NCBI GenBank assembly: GCA_027257055.1
Contig: JAPVLO010001008.1
Location: 1 to 64,000, forward strand
Direction of reading: 5' to 3'
Length of the DNA stretch: 64,000 bases
From: Cephalopachus bancanus
Lineage: Eukaryota > Chordata > Mammalia > Primates > Tarsiidae
Of the stretch, positions 1 to 10,327 are shown one piece after another (positions within the stretch are counted from its first letter, which is position 1; each line of letters starts with the position of its first letter). The notes under the pieces were generated by a model, which saw only the letters and a program-made list of their open reading frames with translations, was not told where the DNA came from and ran no database searches. Position numbers and translations under genes: made by a program.

Positions 1-300
1 TCATCACCAAATTTCTCCCCATAGATGGACCTGCTGCCAGTTTCATTATGGTGTGTAAAGTCACCGCCCTGGCACGCAAACCATGGAATAATTCTGTGAA
101 AGCAGGAATCCTTATAACCAAATCCTTTCTCTCCAGTGCTCAGAACATGAAAGTTTTCTGCTGTCTTTGGAACTTTGTCTGCAAACAGCTCAAAGGAGAC
201 GCAGTCCAAGGGCTCGCCATTGGCAGCGATATCTAAGAACACAGTGGGGTTGACCATGGCTGATGGGAAAAGGCTCAAGGTGGCAGTGTCTGTAGAGCCA
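1..300 (-). pseudogene. PPIA-like retrocopy: PPIA (cyclophilin A) processed retrocopy, 3' part outside window
   Basis: The complement of 257 to 1 reads as an intronless cyclophilin A N-terminus. It starts at the ATG on 257-255 (MVNPTVF...) and runs about 85 codons with no stop to the window edge. Cyclophilin A is a cytosolic peptidyl-prolyl isomerase whose functional gene has introns. This continuous copy crosses the usual exon borders, so it is a retrocopy. Recognisable blocks are [33 protein letters not shown] and CQGGDF. The catalytic Arg of FHRIIP, the Phe two residues after the following Pro, and the Gln of CQGGDF are kept. Neighbouring positions differ from the usual protein (PWFAC where PGFMC is normal, HHNETGSR where RHNGTGGK is normal), which suggests relaxed constraint. 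258-300 resembles PPIA 5' UTR. I infer a pseudogene, but it is not visibly broken within the part seen. Confidence 0.88.
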
Positions 301-327
301 AAAAGATTATTTAACTTATTTTTATTT

Positions 328-615
328 TTATTTTTTTTTTCGAGTCAGAGTCTCACTCTGTTGCCTAGGCTGGAGTGAAATGGCATGTTCACAGCTACTG
401 CAGCCTTGACTAGCTGGGCTCAGGACATCCTTCTGCCTCAGCCTTCCAAGTAGCTGGAGCTACAAATGCATGCCACCACACCCGGCTAGTTTTTATGATT
501 TATTGTAGAAACGAGGTCTCACCAAGTTGTCCAGGCTGGTCTCGAACTCTTGGGCTCAGGCTTTTCTGCCTCCCAATGTGCTGGGATTACAGGCTTGAGC
601 CACCACGTCTGGCGA
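328..615 (-). repeat. Alu SINE, antisense
   Basis: Poly-T run, then the complement of the Alu 3' end (GAGTCTCACTCTG at about 348), both arms, and the complement of the Alu 5' end near 600-615. Older dimeric type. Confidence 0.9.
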
Positions 616-664
616 TTACTTAAATTATTTGATGAGACAACTTCTTTTTTGCTTTTTAAAAGAA

Positions 665-1256
665 TTATTTTTATTTTTTATTTTTTTGAGTCAGAGTTTC
701 ACTCTATCGCCCAGGCTGCAGTGCACAGTGACATGATCCTCTACTTGTTGGGCTCAGGTGATCCTTCCGCCTCAGCCTCCCTAGGAGCCAGGACTACAGG
801 TGTGTGCAACCACGCCTGTCTAATTTTTTTTTTTTTTTTTTGAGTTGAAGTCTCACTCTGTCGCCCATACTGGAGTTCAGTGGCCACTCCCGGCCACTGC
901 AGCCTCGACCTGCTGGGCTCCAGCAATCCTTCCGCCTCAGCCTTTCGAGTAGCCGGAATTACAGGCATGCGCTACCACGCCCAACTGATTTTTTGATTTA
1001 TTGTAGAGATGAGGTCTCGCCAAGTTGCCCAGGCGGGTCTCGAACCTGTGGGCCCAGGCAATCTACTCACCTCAGCCTCCAAAGGTGCGGGATTATAGGC
1101 TGAGCCACCGAGCCCGCTCTAATTTTTTGATGTATTGTAGAGACAAGGTCTCCTCAAGTTGCCCAGGCTGGTCTCAAACCCCTGGGCTCAGGCAATCCTC
1201 TCACCCTTGCCTCCCAAACTGCTGGAATTGTAAGCAAGAGCCACCACACCTGGCCT
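665..1256 (-). repeat. Older Alu, antisense, split by a younger Alu
   Basis: The right arm is at 665-823 and the left arm at 1118-1256. The gap is filled by another antisense Alu (824-1117). TCTAATTTTTT occurs at both junctions, as expected for a target-site duplication in the A-rich linker. Confidence 0.85.
824..1117 (-). repeat. Lemur-type Alu nested in the linker of an older Alu
   Basis: Young type: GAGTTGAAGTCTCACTC at its start, CCACTCCCGGCCACTGCAGC inside and GAGCCACCGAGCCCG at the end. It has the same orientation as its host Alu. Confidence 0.88.
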
Positions 1257-1552
1257 AAAAATTATTTTTAAAAGATAATTATGGAATATTTAGGAATGAC
1301 AAGAAAATCAAGAATATAAGGAACCTATGAACTTACTTATTCAGACAATACAAAAAAATCATCAATACAATTGAAACTTCCACAAATGTTACTTTTATTA
1401 GGCTGAAATACAAAATTGTCAATATTAGATTGCTTTTGACCTACAAAAAATCCCAGCAATTTTATAAGATGTAATATTTTATTTAATCTTCATCGGTTCT
1501 ATCAATATCTTTACTATTCTGCTGCCACTTGGAATGTCTTTCCTCCTTTCCG

Positions 1553-1847
1553 TTCTTTTTTTTTGAGTCAAAGTCTCACTCTGTCGCCCAGGCTGGGGGG
1601 CAGTGACATGCTCACAGCCACCGTAGCCTCCACCTTCTGGACTCAGGTGATCCTTCCACTTCAGTCTTCCAAGTAGTTGGAACTACAGGCGTGTAGCACC
1701 ATGCCCAGCTAATTTTTTGATTTACTATAGAGACAAGGTCTCACCAAGTTGCCCAGGCTGGTCTCAAATCCCTGGACTCAGGCAGTCTTCTCACCTTAGC
1801 CTCCCAAAGTGCTGGGATTACAGGCTTGAGCCACCACGCCCAGCCCC
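1553..1847 (-). repeat. Alu SINE, antisense
   Basis: Full dimer from poly-T (1553) to CCACCACGCCCAGCC (1847). Intermediate type, with CATGCTCACAGCC where the young copies have CCGCTCCCGGCC. Confidence 0.9.
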
Positions 1848-1886
1848 CTACCCATTCTTTAAGACAAGCTCTGAGTCCACTCTTTT

Positions 1887-2184
1887 CTTTTCTTTTCTTT
1901 TCTTTTTTGAGTTGGAGTCTCACTCTGTCGCCCAGACTGGAGTGCAGTGGCCGCTCCCGGCCACCGCAGCCTCGACCTGCTGGGCTCCGGCGATCCTTCC
2001 GCCTCAGCCTTCCAAGTAGCCAGAATTACAGGCATGCGCTACCACGCCCAGCTATTTTGTGATTTTATTGTTGAGATGAGGTCTCCCTGCCCAGGTGCGT
2101 CTCGAACCCGCAGGCTCAGACAATCCACTCACCTCAGCCTCCCAAAGGCGCGGGATTACAGGCTGAGCCACCAAGCCCGGCTAG
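1887..2184 (-). repeat. Young lemur-type Alu, antisense
   Basis: Ends in the AAGCCCGGC complement of the young 5' end. Flanked by GAGTCCACTCTTTTC at about 1872 and again at 2185, a clear target-site duplication. Confidence 0.92.
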
Positions 2185-2242
2185 AGTCCACTCTTTTCAA
2201 TAGGTTTTCACTGAGGACTTGCATAGATCTTTCCTTTCTTCT

Positions 2243-3066
2243 ACCAGAAAGTATTGGGAGGCTGAGGTGGGAGGATTGCTTGAGCCCAGGAGTTTGAGAC
2301 CAGCTTTCCTGGGGAACATAGTGAGACCTCACCTATACAAAAATAAAAATAGGCCAGGCATGGTGGTTCACACCTGTGATCCCAGCACTTTGGGAAGTGG
2401 AGGCAAGAGGATTGCCTGAGCTCAGAGGTTCAAGACCAACCTGGGCAACATGGCGAGACCTCATCTCTACAATAAATACAAAAAATTAGCTGGGCATGGT
2501 GGTGCATGCCTGTGGTTCCAGCTATTTGGAAGGCTGAGGTGGAAGGATCGCCTGAGCCCAGTAGGTCAAGGCTGTGGTGGCCATGATTGTGCCACTGCAC
2601 TCCAGCCTGGACGACAAAGCGAGTCTCTAGCTCAAAAATAAAATAAAAAAATAGGCCAGGCTCAGTGGCTCAACCTGTAATCCCAGCACTTTGGGAGGCA
2701 ACTTGGCGAGACCTTGTCTCCACAATAAATAAAAAATTAGCCGGGCATGGTAGCACGCACCTGTAGTTCCTGCTACTTGGAAGGCTGAGGCAGGAAGATC
2801 ACCAGAGTCCAGCAGGTCGTCACTGGGGTGGCCGTGAGTGTGACACTACACTCCAGCCTGGGCGACAGAGTGAGACTCCAATGCAAAAATAAATAAAAAA
2901 ATAAAAACAAAAACATTAGCAGAGTGTGATGGCACATGCCTGTAGTCCCATCTACTCCAGAGGCTACGGCAGAAGGATCACCTGAGTCCAGGAGGTTGAA
3001 GCTGTGGTGAACCGTGATTGTGCTACTGCACTCCAGCCTGGGCAACAAAGTGAGACCGCCCCCAAT
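2243..3066 (+). repeat. Three-Alu cluster: old Alu split by two later Alus
   Basis: The old left arm is at 2243-2352 (5' truncated) and its right arm at 2900-3066. Between them are two complete or near-complete sense Alus, about 2353-2652 and 2653-2899. The second lacks part of its left arm: GGGAGGC jumps to AACTTGGCGAG near 2700. All three share one orientation. Confidence 0.82.
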
Positions 3067-3102
3067 CACTCTCACACACACATACACACACACACACACA
3101 GT
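3067..3102. repeat. (CA)n microsatellite
   Basis: CA-rich run directly at the 3' tail of an Alu right arm, probably grown from that tail. Confidence 0.9.
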
Positions 3103-3118
3103 ACTGTCTTTCTCATAC

Positions 3119-3727
3119 TTTTTTTTTTTTGAATTGGCATTTCACTCGTCACCCAGGAGGCTGGAGTGCAGTGACACACTCACAGCAAATGAATCCTCAA
3201 CCTGATGGGCTCAGGTGATCCTTCCGTCTCAGTCTTCCAAGTAGCTAGCACTACAGGCCCACACTACCACACCTGGCTTACTTTTTGTTTTGTTTTGGTT
3301 TTGTTTTTTGTTTTTTTTAGTTGGAGTCTCACTCTGTCGCCCAGACTGGAGTGCAGTGGCCGCTCTCGGCCTCCACAGCCTTGACCTGCTGGGCTCCGGA
3401 GATCCTTCCGCCTCAGTCTTCCAAGTAGCTGGAACTACAGGCACGCGCTACCATGCCCGGCTAATTTTTTGATTTACTGTAGAGATGTGGTCTCGCCAAG
3501 TTGCCCAGGCGAGTCTCGAACCTGTGGGCTCAGGCAATCCACCCGCCTCCCAAAGGCGCGGGATTACAGGCTGAGTCACCAAGCCCAGCTTACTTTTTGA
3601 TTTATTGTAGAGACAAGGTCTCCCCATGTTGCCCAGGCTGATCTTGAACGCATGGACTCAGGTAATCCTCTTGTCTCGACCTCCCAAAGTGGTGGGAATA
3701 TAGGCTTGAGTCACTGTGCCTGTCTCC
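3119..3727 (-). repeat. Older Alu, antisense, split by a young Alu
   Basis: The right arm is at 3119-3287 and the left arm at 3591-3727. GCTTACTTTTTG is repeated at both sides of the inner Alu. Confidence 0.87.
3288..3590 (-). repeat. Young lemur-type Alu nested in an older Alu
   Basis: AGTTGGAGTCTCACTCTG through GAGTCACCAAGCCC. Inserted in the linker of the Alu at 3119-3727 in the same orientation. Confidence 0.9.
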
Positions 3728-4062
3728 CATTCATGGCCATAAAAGTGTCCTGAGAATTTCTTTTTTTTAGTACAACCTTTATACTAATAGTCAGTATAAT
3801 TAGGTTATGCTCCATTAACAAATTGATCCTGAAATTCCAGTGACAGCACAATAAAGGTTTTTTGTTACTGTTATTCTGGTAACGTCCCAGTGTATGTTGG
3901 GTTCGCTGTTCTCCATGGGGTGATTCAGTGATCTAGGCTACTTCTGTACTGTGTTTCTACTACCTCACTGAATGGGGAAAGAGGAAGCACATCAACCTTT
4001 AAATGCTCTGTGCCAGAAGTAATCCGTCAATTCCTATGTATAAGAATTCAATCTTACGCTTT
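3728..4062. other. Intergenic interval, unassigned old repeat-like sequence
   Basis: The phrasing around 3800-4020 (AATGATCCTGAAAT-like, AATAAAGG, CCAGAAGT) resembles an old LTR or retroelement remnant. I cannot name the family and see no coding sequence. Confidence 0.4.
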
Positions 4063-4078
4063 AAAATAGCTGTAAGAG

Positions 4079-4375
4079 CCAGGCTCGGTGGCTCAGCCTG
4101 TAATTCCCCACTTTGGGAGGCTGAGGTGAGTGGATTGCCTGAGCCCGCAGGTTCGAGACCCGCCTAGGCAACTTGGCGAGACCTCATCTCTACAATAAAT
4201 CAAAAAGTAGCTGGGTGTGGTAGCGCGCGTCTGTAGTTCCAGCTACTTGGAAGGCTGACACAGAAGGATCACCTGAGTCCAGCAGGTTGAGGTTGCGGTG
4301 GCCAGGAGTGTGCCACTGCACTCCAGTCTGGGCGACAAAGTGAGACTCCAACTCAAAAAAATAAATAAAATAAAA
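4079..4375 (+). repeat. Young lemur-type Alu, sense
   Basis: GCCAGGCTCGGTGGCTCAGC start and ACTCCAACTC end with an (AAATAA) tail. Target-site duplication AAAATAGCTGTAAGAG at about 4063 and 4376. Confidence 0.93.
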
Positions 4376-4656
4376 TAAAATAGCTGTAAGAGACTGTGAA
4401 ATGAGAGCATATGGAGCCACACTGAGCCACAGTCAATGAATCAGCCAATGAAGAAGGGCAGGCATCTCAGCAGAGTCACTATATTTGCAGGGTTGAAGAA
4501 ACAGAGATAACCTCCTTAATGTCAATGATATCAAGTCAACTGGCTGAAGTAGCTACACCATCTGGTCATATTTTGGGTCCTAGAGTTTCCTGAATTTTCC
4601 TAGATGTTGGAACATCTTGGACAAAGATAAAGGAAGAAGTATAACAATAACAACAA

Positions 4657-4714
4657 GAAGTCTCTTCCTAGAATGAGAAGAATCTGAAGTCTCTTCCTAG
4701 AATGAGAAGAATCT
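4657..4714 (+). repeat. Perfect 29-bp tandem duplication
   Basis: Two adjacent identical 29-bp units (4657-4685 and 4686-4714), each beginning GAAGTCTCTTCC and ending AGAAGAATCT. Confidence 0.95.
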
Positions 4715-4742
4715 CTAGTTCTTTGGGCACACATATTTATTT

Positions 4743-5028
4743 TTTATTTTTTTATTTTTTTGAGTTGGAGTCTCACTCTGGTGCCCAGACTGGAGTGCAG
4801 TGGCCGCTCCCGGCCACTGCAGCCTTGACCTGCTGGGCTCAGGCGATCCTTCAGCCTCAGCCTTCCGAGTAGCTGGAACTACAGGCGCGCTACCACGCCC
4901 GGATAATTTCTTGAATTATTGTAGAGATGAGGTCTCGCCAAGTTGCCCAGGCGGGTCTCGAACCCGCGGGTTCAGGCAATTCACTCACCTCAGCTTCCCA
5001 AAGCACGGGATTACAGGCTGAGCCACCT
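4743..5028 (-). repeat. Young lemur-type Alu, antisense
   Basis: Poly-T, GAGTTGGAGTCTCACTC, GTCTCGAACCCGCGGG, GAGCCACC. Inserted into the first unit of a GGGCACACATATTTAT-containing duplication that is repeated at 5053-5084. Confidence 0.9.
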
Positions 5029-5474
5029 GTATTTATATGATTATTGAGAAATGGGCACACATATTTATATGATTATTGAGAAATGTATCATTTCTCTGGA
5101 AAGACAGAGAATGAAGCATCTTGTACAATGAGCCCAGGGTATGTGGTTCTTTCTCTGGAGTTCATGAGCAGGCCCACGAACAGGATTCAAGTCTGAAAGT
5201 GTTTGTAAAATTTTGTGCATACGTGCAAATGTGCATTTCTCTGGGGGAGATGATCCATAGCTTTTATAGAGATTTTCAAGGGGTTCATAATGCAGAAAAG
5301 ATTACAATTCACTCTGCTAGGCTCAGAATAAGATCTCTAATTAGGAGAAGCAGAGATCAGAGCCTGCCAGAAAACTCACATTTACACCTGATACACAGCA
5401 CTTATACACGCAAACCTAGAAGTGAGAATTATGTCCTGGATGAATGAAGGTTATGTTATTTTCCTCCTATAAAA
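5029..5474. other. Intergenic unique interval with a 32-bp duplicated unit
   Basis: 5029-5084 contains the rest of a duplicated unit. 5085-5474 is unique sequence that I cannot assign to a repeat or gene. A 108-codon open frame exists in it but has no recognisable protein features. Confidence 0.5.
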
Positions 5475-5477
5475 TGA

Positions 5478-5777
5478 TTTTATTTTATTTTTATTTTTTT
5501 TGAGTTGGAGTCTCACTCTGTCGCCCAGAATGGAGTGCAGTGGCCACTCCCGGTCACCGCAGCCTCAAACTGCTGGGCTCCGGCGATCCTTCCGCCTCAG
5601 CCTTCCAAGTAGCTGAAATTACAGGCGTGCACTACCACGCCCGGCTAATTTCTTGATTTATTGTAGAGATGAAGTTTCGCCAAGTTGCCGAGGCGGGTCT
5701 CGAACCCGCGGGCTCATGCAATCCACTCACCTCAGCCTCCCAAAGCGGGATTACAGGTTGAGCCACCGAGCCCGGCT
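5478..5777 (-). repeat. Young lemur-type Alu, antisense
   Basis: Full-length dimer containing GCGGGTCTCGAACCCGCGGG, the complement of the young B-box hairpin. Ends CACCGAGCCCGGC. Confidence 0.93.
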
Positions 5778-5942
5778 TATTAAATTGGTGAATCTTGACA
5801 CTTTCACATTTTCAGATTTTATTACTTTTATGTTTCAGGTAACAGAAAAGGCATTAAAAATGGATCCTTGACTGTCATAGGAGAGGGCTTCTTCGCCACC
5901 CCTAACCCCTGTTATATATACTCAACAATAAGAGAAGACCCA

Positions 5943-6281
5943 GGGCAGGTGTGGTGGCTCAAGCCTGTAAACTTTGGGGGGGCTGAGACAAGTGGATTGC
6001 CTGTTCCTGCGGGTTCGAGGCCAGCCCAGGCAACTTGGCGAGACCTCATCTCTACCATATATGAAAAAATTAGCCAGGAGTGGTAGCACGCGACTGTAGT
6101 TCTGGCTTTTTGGAAGGCTGAGGCGGAAGGATCGCCGGAGCCCAGAAGGTGGACGCTGGGGTGGCCGTGAGCATGTCATTACACTCCAGCCTGGGTGAGG
6201 GGGTGAGACTCCAACTTACACACACCACCACACACACACACAGGGTACTGGGATACAAGCATGAGCCACCGTCCCCGGTCT
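5943..6281 (+). repeat. Alu sense with CA-converted tail, then an antisense Alu 5'-end fragment
   Basis: 5943-6215 is a sense Alu with a shortened left arm. Its tail has become a CA/CCA repeat (6216-6242). 6243-6281 is the complement of an Alu 5' end only. Confidence 0.82.
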
Positions 6282-6470
6282 AAATCCCCTATTTTTTATT
6301 TGACACTTTATTTCACAACAATTTTCTTGTCAAGTAAGGCATTTCAGTGTTCTCTTTTCCACTCATACATGTTGACTTCTCTTGACTCCCAGGCTCTGTG
6401 CAATCAGCTGTCCATCTTTTCTATCTGGGAGTTGCTCAGATGGTAAAAATGTCTCCATTACTTTTCTATC

Positions 6471-6794
6471 TCTTTTTTTTTTGTTTGTTTTTTATGTTTG
6501 TTTGTTTGTTTTTTTGAGTGGGAGTCTCACTATGTCACCCGGGTTGGAAGGCAGTGGCACGCTCATGGCCACTGTCTCGACCTGCTGGACTTAGGTGATC
6601 CTTCCGCCTCAGCTTTCCAATTAGCTGGAACTACAGGCCCACGCTATCACATCCAGCTTACTTTTTTATTTATTGTAGAGACAAGGTCTCACCATGTTGC
6701 CCAGGCTGCTCTCGAACCTGTGGACTCAGACAATCCTCTCGTCTCGGCCTCCCAAAGTGCTGGAATTATAGATGTGAACCAGCACGCCTGGCTT
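6471..6794 (-). repeat. Alu SINE, antisense
   Basis: TTTG-rich tail complement, then a complete dimer ending CCAGCACGCCTGGC. Confidence 0.9.
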
Positions 6795-6887
6795 CTTATG
6801 TTTTCCAAAATGAGTAGTTCTCTGAGTTCCCAGCTTCGAACACCCCAGTGTGTGTTCTAGAGAGGAGGATGCCCATGTCTTTCTTTC

Positions 6888-7165
6888 TTTTTTTTTTTTT
6901 TTTTTGAATTGGAGTCTCAATCTATTGCCCAGACAGGAGTGCAGTGGCCGCTCCCGGCCACCGCAGCCTCGACCTTCTGGGCTCCGGCGATCCTTCCGCC
7001 TCAGCCTTCCAAGTAGCTGGAACTACAGGTGCGCGCTACCACCCCTGGCTAATTTTTTATTTAATGTAGAGATGAGGTCTCGCCAAGTTCCCCAGGTGGC
7101 TCAGGCAATCCACTCACCTCAGCCTCTCAAGGTGCTGGATTTCAGGCTGAGCCACCGAGCCCGGC
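6888..7165 (-). repeat. Young lemur-type Alu, antisense
   Basis: Ends GAGCCACCGAGCCCGGC. AGGATGCCCAT occurs at about 6866 and again at 7167 as the target-site duplication. Confidence 0.92.
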
Positions 7166-7720
7166 TAGGATGCCCATTTCTTAAAGAATTCTAGCATTGT
7201 CTCCCACGAAGCTGATCTGCCTGACCTAACCTCATCATCCGAGCCTCCCCACTCTCTACCCAGTACATACTGGTCAACCTCACACTGAACTTGAGCAATA
7301 AGTAAGTGGGTCTGTATATTAGCAGAATGATACCACAGAGGGCACCCATGACTCATTGCTTTTGAAGACATATTGAAATCATTTGTCTCTGCCTTGACAT
7401 TCTCAAAGCTACAGGTGGTTCCAATTTTCAACTCGTGGCAGAAACTATGAGCCAAGGAAGCAAATAAGTGTTTCCATAAACTGTAGAAAAGAAACACTCT
7501 CCTGCTACCTAAATGTGAAAAGTCCAGCTTGGGACCTCCATTCACCTCTGACTTTCTTTCTTAGAAACCCATATGGGGAGAATTCAATTTTTCTCAGCTG
7601 GCTACTGAAGACGGGTAGTTTTTAGGAATACCACTATTAGGGTCCAATTTCTTCAATACATCAAACTGGAGTGACTTTCTGGCTTCTCCCCAGTATGGTA
7701 TAGAGGTACCTGTAAATTTA
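7166..7720. other. Intergenic interval with an unexplained minus-strand open frame
   Basis: The complement of 7545-7165 is open for 126 codons. The predicted product has no recognisable domain, no signal peptide and no family resemblance I know. Its 3' end runs into the Alu duplication, so chance or an old repeat is the likely source. Confidence 0.4.
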
Positions 7721-7725
7721 TTTCT

Positions 7726-8012
7726 GCAAGGCTCGGTGGTTCAGCCTGTAATCCCGCGCCTTTGGGAGGCTGAGGTGAGTGGATTGCCTGAGCCCATGGG
7801 TTCAAGACCCGCCCGGGCAACTTGACGAGACCTCATCTCTACAATAAATTAAAAAAAAATCAGCTGGGCGTGGTAGCACGCGCCTGTAGTTCTGGCTACT
7901 TGGAAGGCTGAGGCGGAAGGATTGCCGGAGCCCAGCAGGTCGAGGCTGCGGTGGGCTGGAGCGGCCACTGCACTCCAATCTGAGTGACAGAGACTCCAAC
8001 TCAAAAAAAAAA
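7726..8012 (+). repeat. Young lemur-type Alu, sense
   Basis: CCCGCGCCTTTGGGAGGCTG left arm and CTCCAACTC-A(n) end. AAATT(T)ATTTCT flanks both sides. Confidence 0.92.
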
Positions 8013-8159
8013 ATTATTTCTAAGGATTTGATTTTGGTTATTTGTCCTACTGTTTTAGTTTTCCATCATTATCAGGATGGTTCAAACCATTATCAGAATA
8101 GTTGAAAAGAGAGACCAAAGCTGTTAGTCCTGTTACTTCACTCTAGACACCTGCATGCT

Positions 8160-9000
8160 AGCTGATGACAGCAAATGTTCCAGTACTGTCCACCTTCATG
8201 TGGACATTCCCTTTATAGTACAGAGAATACATTTCTTGAGATAGGCGTGTATAGTCTCTTTTGAAAAGCAGCACCAGGCTGGGCACAGTGGCTCACACCT
8301 ATAATCCCAGCACTTTGGGAGGCCAAGGTGAGAGGACTGCCTGAGCCCACAGGTTTGAGACCAACCTGGGCAATTTGGCGAGACCTCATCTCTACAGTAT
8401 GTAAAAAAAAAAATTAGCCGGGCATAGTGGCGCATGCCTGTAGTTCCGGCTACTTGGAAGGCTGAGGCGGAAGGCTCACCTGAGCCCAGCAGGTCAAGGC
8501 TGCAGTGGCTGTGAGCATGCCACTGCACTCCAACCTGGGTGACAGAGTTAGGCTCCAACTCAAAAAAACAACAAAAAAAAGCTGCACCAGTGTTGTAAGG
8601 CAGCAACATTTTCTTCAAATCCTCTATAGTTAGTTATAAAATCTCTGCCCATCATTTCTTCCAGCTATCAGTCCTTCAACTGTTCATGAATTCTCTCCAT
8701 GGTGGCACAGTAAGGATACCTTCTGTAACATCAGAAGACTTACTCCATTCCCTAATTGCCTGTTGATCTTTATCTTCTGTTTCCTCACCCATTTCCTCAG
8801 AAGTGCCTACAGACTCTGCAAAACTCCCATTTTTACATTCAGCATGATAGTCTTCCTTTATTTCTTTGTGGCAGGCATAGCACCATCACTCATTTTGTCA
8901 GTCATTATGGGTCAAAGCTGTCTCCCAGGGCACAGACTAAATGACAGAAAAATATGTTGCAGAAGCGTAAACAACATACCACAGAACTCAATCAGCTGAG
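8160..9000 (-). pseudogene. Decayed coding-like segment of unknown parent, split by an Alu
   Basis: On the complement, about 8900-8700 reads as a hydrophilic stretch rich in Glu, Ser and Lys (for example ESVGTSEEMGEETEDKDQQ). Stops and frame changes follow. Reading continues across the Alu at 8276-8580 into a segment resembling KRDYTRLSQEMY. The composition looks like degenerate coding DNA, perhaps an old processed pseudogene, but I do not recognise the parent gene and assign no function. Confidence 0.4.
8276..8580 (+). repeat. Older Alu, sense
   Basis: GGCTGGGCACAGTGGCTCAC start and ACTCCAACTC end. AAAAGCAGCACCA and AAAAGCTGCACCA flank it as a diverged target duplication. Confidence 0.92.
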
Positions 9001-9029
9001 GCAGCAGCCTCAAAACTCCCATCCAGGTC

Positions 9030-9405
9030 CCAGCCACCATCATCTCTCACCTGGATTACTATAGTAGTCTCCTAACTGGTCTCCTGCATCTGCCCCTGGC
9101 CCTACCAGCTATTCACAAGCAGCTAGAGTGAGCCTTTAAAAACAGCAAACCACATCACTACTTGGCTCAAAACTCTCCAGCAGCTTAACTTTACTACGAG
9201 TTGAAGTCTAAACTTTGCTTCACTTTCTTCAGGTCTTTGCCCAAATGTCACCATAATGACAAGGCCTTTTTCAACCACCTCATATAAAAATGGCAACTTT
9301 CCCACCCTCACCCCTGTACCACACTCCCAATTCTCTCATCTTGTCCTTCCTTTCTCCATAGAACCTATCACCATATTACATATTATATATTTATTTTTAT
9401 AACAT
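9030..9405 (-). repeat. L2 LINE remnant, antisense
   Basis: The phrasing CACCTGGATTACTATAGTAG, CTCCTAACTGGTCTCCTGC, AGAGTGAGCCTTTAAAAAC and AGGTCTTTGCCCAAATGTCA matches the complement of the widespread mammalian L2 3' region as I know it. Old and diverged. Confidence 0.55.
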
Positions 9406-9469
9406 GCAGCAAATTGGATTTTCCAAGATGGCCTCAGTGAGATCTCCCATCCCACACAAATTCTTATGA

Positions 9470-9900
9470 TGTGGCATCACCACTACTCCTTTTAAGAGAC
9501 AGAGGGAGGTCTACGTTCCTCACACAGCTTTGAATGGGGGTGGGCCTGTAATTGTTACTGAAGGATGCTATATGATCTTTGAACCTTGGTCACAAAAAAC
9601 CATACAATCTCTGCCTGGTCCACTTGGGGGCACTCAATCTTGGTAAGCTGCTATGGATACAAGGAAGCCCAGGCCACATGGAGAAGCCACTTGCAAATGT
9701 TCTGGCCAACAGTCAACCTCAGCTTCAGACATGTAAGGAAGCATTTAAGAACACTTTAGCCCCAGGAACAGCATAAGAGACTCCAAATGAGAACCATTTA
9801 GCTTATCCTAACCACCTCCCAGAACCACGAGAGATAATAAAATTACTGTTTTAAGCCACTAAGTTTTGGGGCTTGTTATTTAACAAAAGATAATGGAACA
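9470..9900 (+). repeat. MLT1-type ERVL-MaLR LTR
   Basis: The 3' part carries TTTTAAGCCACTAAGTTTTG and an AATAAA at about 9836, hallmarks of MLT1 solo LTRs. GATCTTTGAACCTTGGTCAC and neighbouring text also fit. No internal retroviral genes are seen, so it is a decayed solo LTR. Confidence 0.75.
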
Positions 9901-10026
9901 ATTTGTTTATGTGCTGTATATTTTGTCTCTTTCCCTCTAAAGTGTAGATTCCACAAGTTCATCCCAATGCCTATTTTCATAGACTGGTGGCTCGAATGGC
10001 ATATACATATAAAGAATAAATATGAA

Positions 10027-10310
10027 GCCGGGCTCGGTGGCTCAGCCTGTAATCCCGCGCCTTTGGGAGGCTGAGGTGAGTGGATTGCCTGAGCCCGCGG
10101 GTTCAAGACCCGCCTGGGCAGTGAGACCTCATCTCCACAATAAATCAAAAAATTAGCCAGGCGTGGTAGTGCGCGCCTGTAATTCCCGCTACTAGGAAGG
10201 CTGAGGCGGAAGGATCATCGGAGCCCAGCAGGTCGAGGCTGTGGTGGCCGGGAGCAGCCACTGCACTCCAGTCTGGGCGACAGAGTGAGACTCCAACTCA
10301 AAAAAAAATA
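10027..10310 (+). repeat. Young lemur-type Alu, sense
   Basis: GCCGGGCTCGGTGGCTCAGC start; B-box region GCCCGCGGGTTCAAGACCCG at 10092-10111; (AAT) tail. AATAAATATG flanks it. Confidence 0.94.
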
Positions 10311-10327
10311 ATAATAATAATAAATAT

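Noticed and set aside
3067..3102. CA repeat as a possible CRISPR-like or structured repeat array
   Set aside because: A simple microsatellite grown from an Alu tail; no spacer structure. No CRISPR is expected or seen in this vertebrate DNA.
9470..9900. A larger endogenous retrovirus around the MLT1 LTR
   Set aside because: No gag, pol or env-like frames and no second LTR nearby; a solo LTR explains it.
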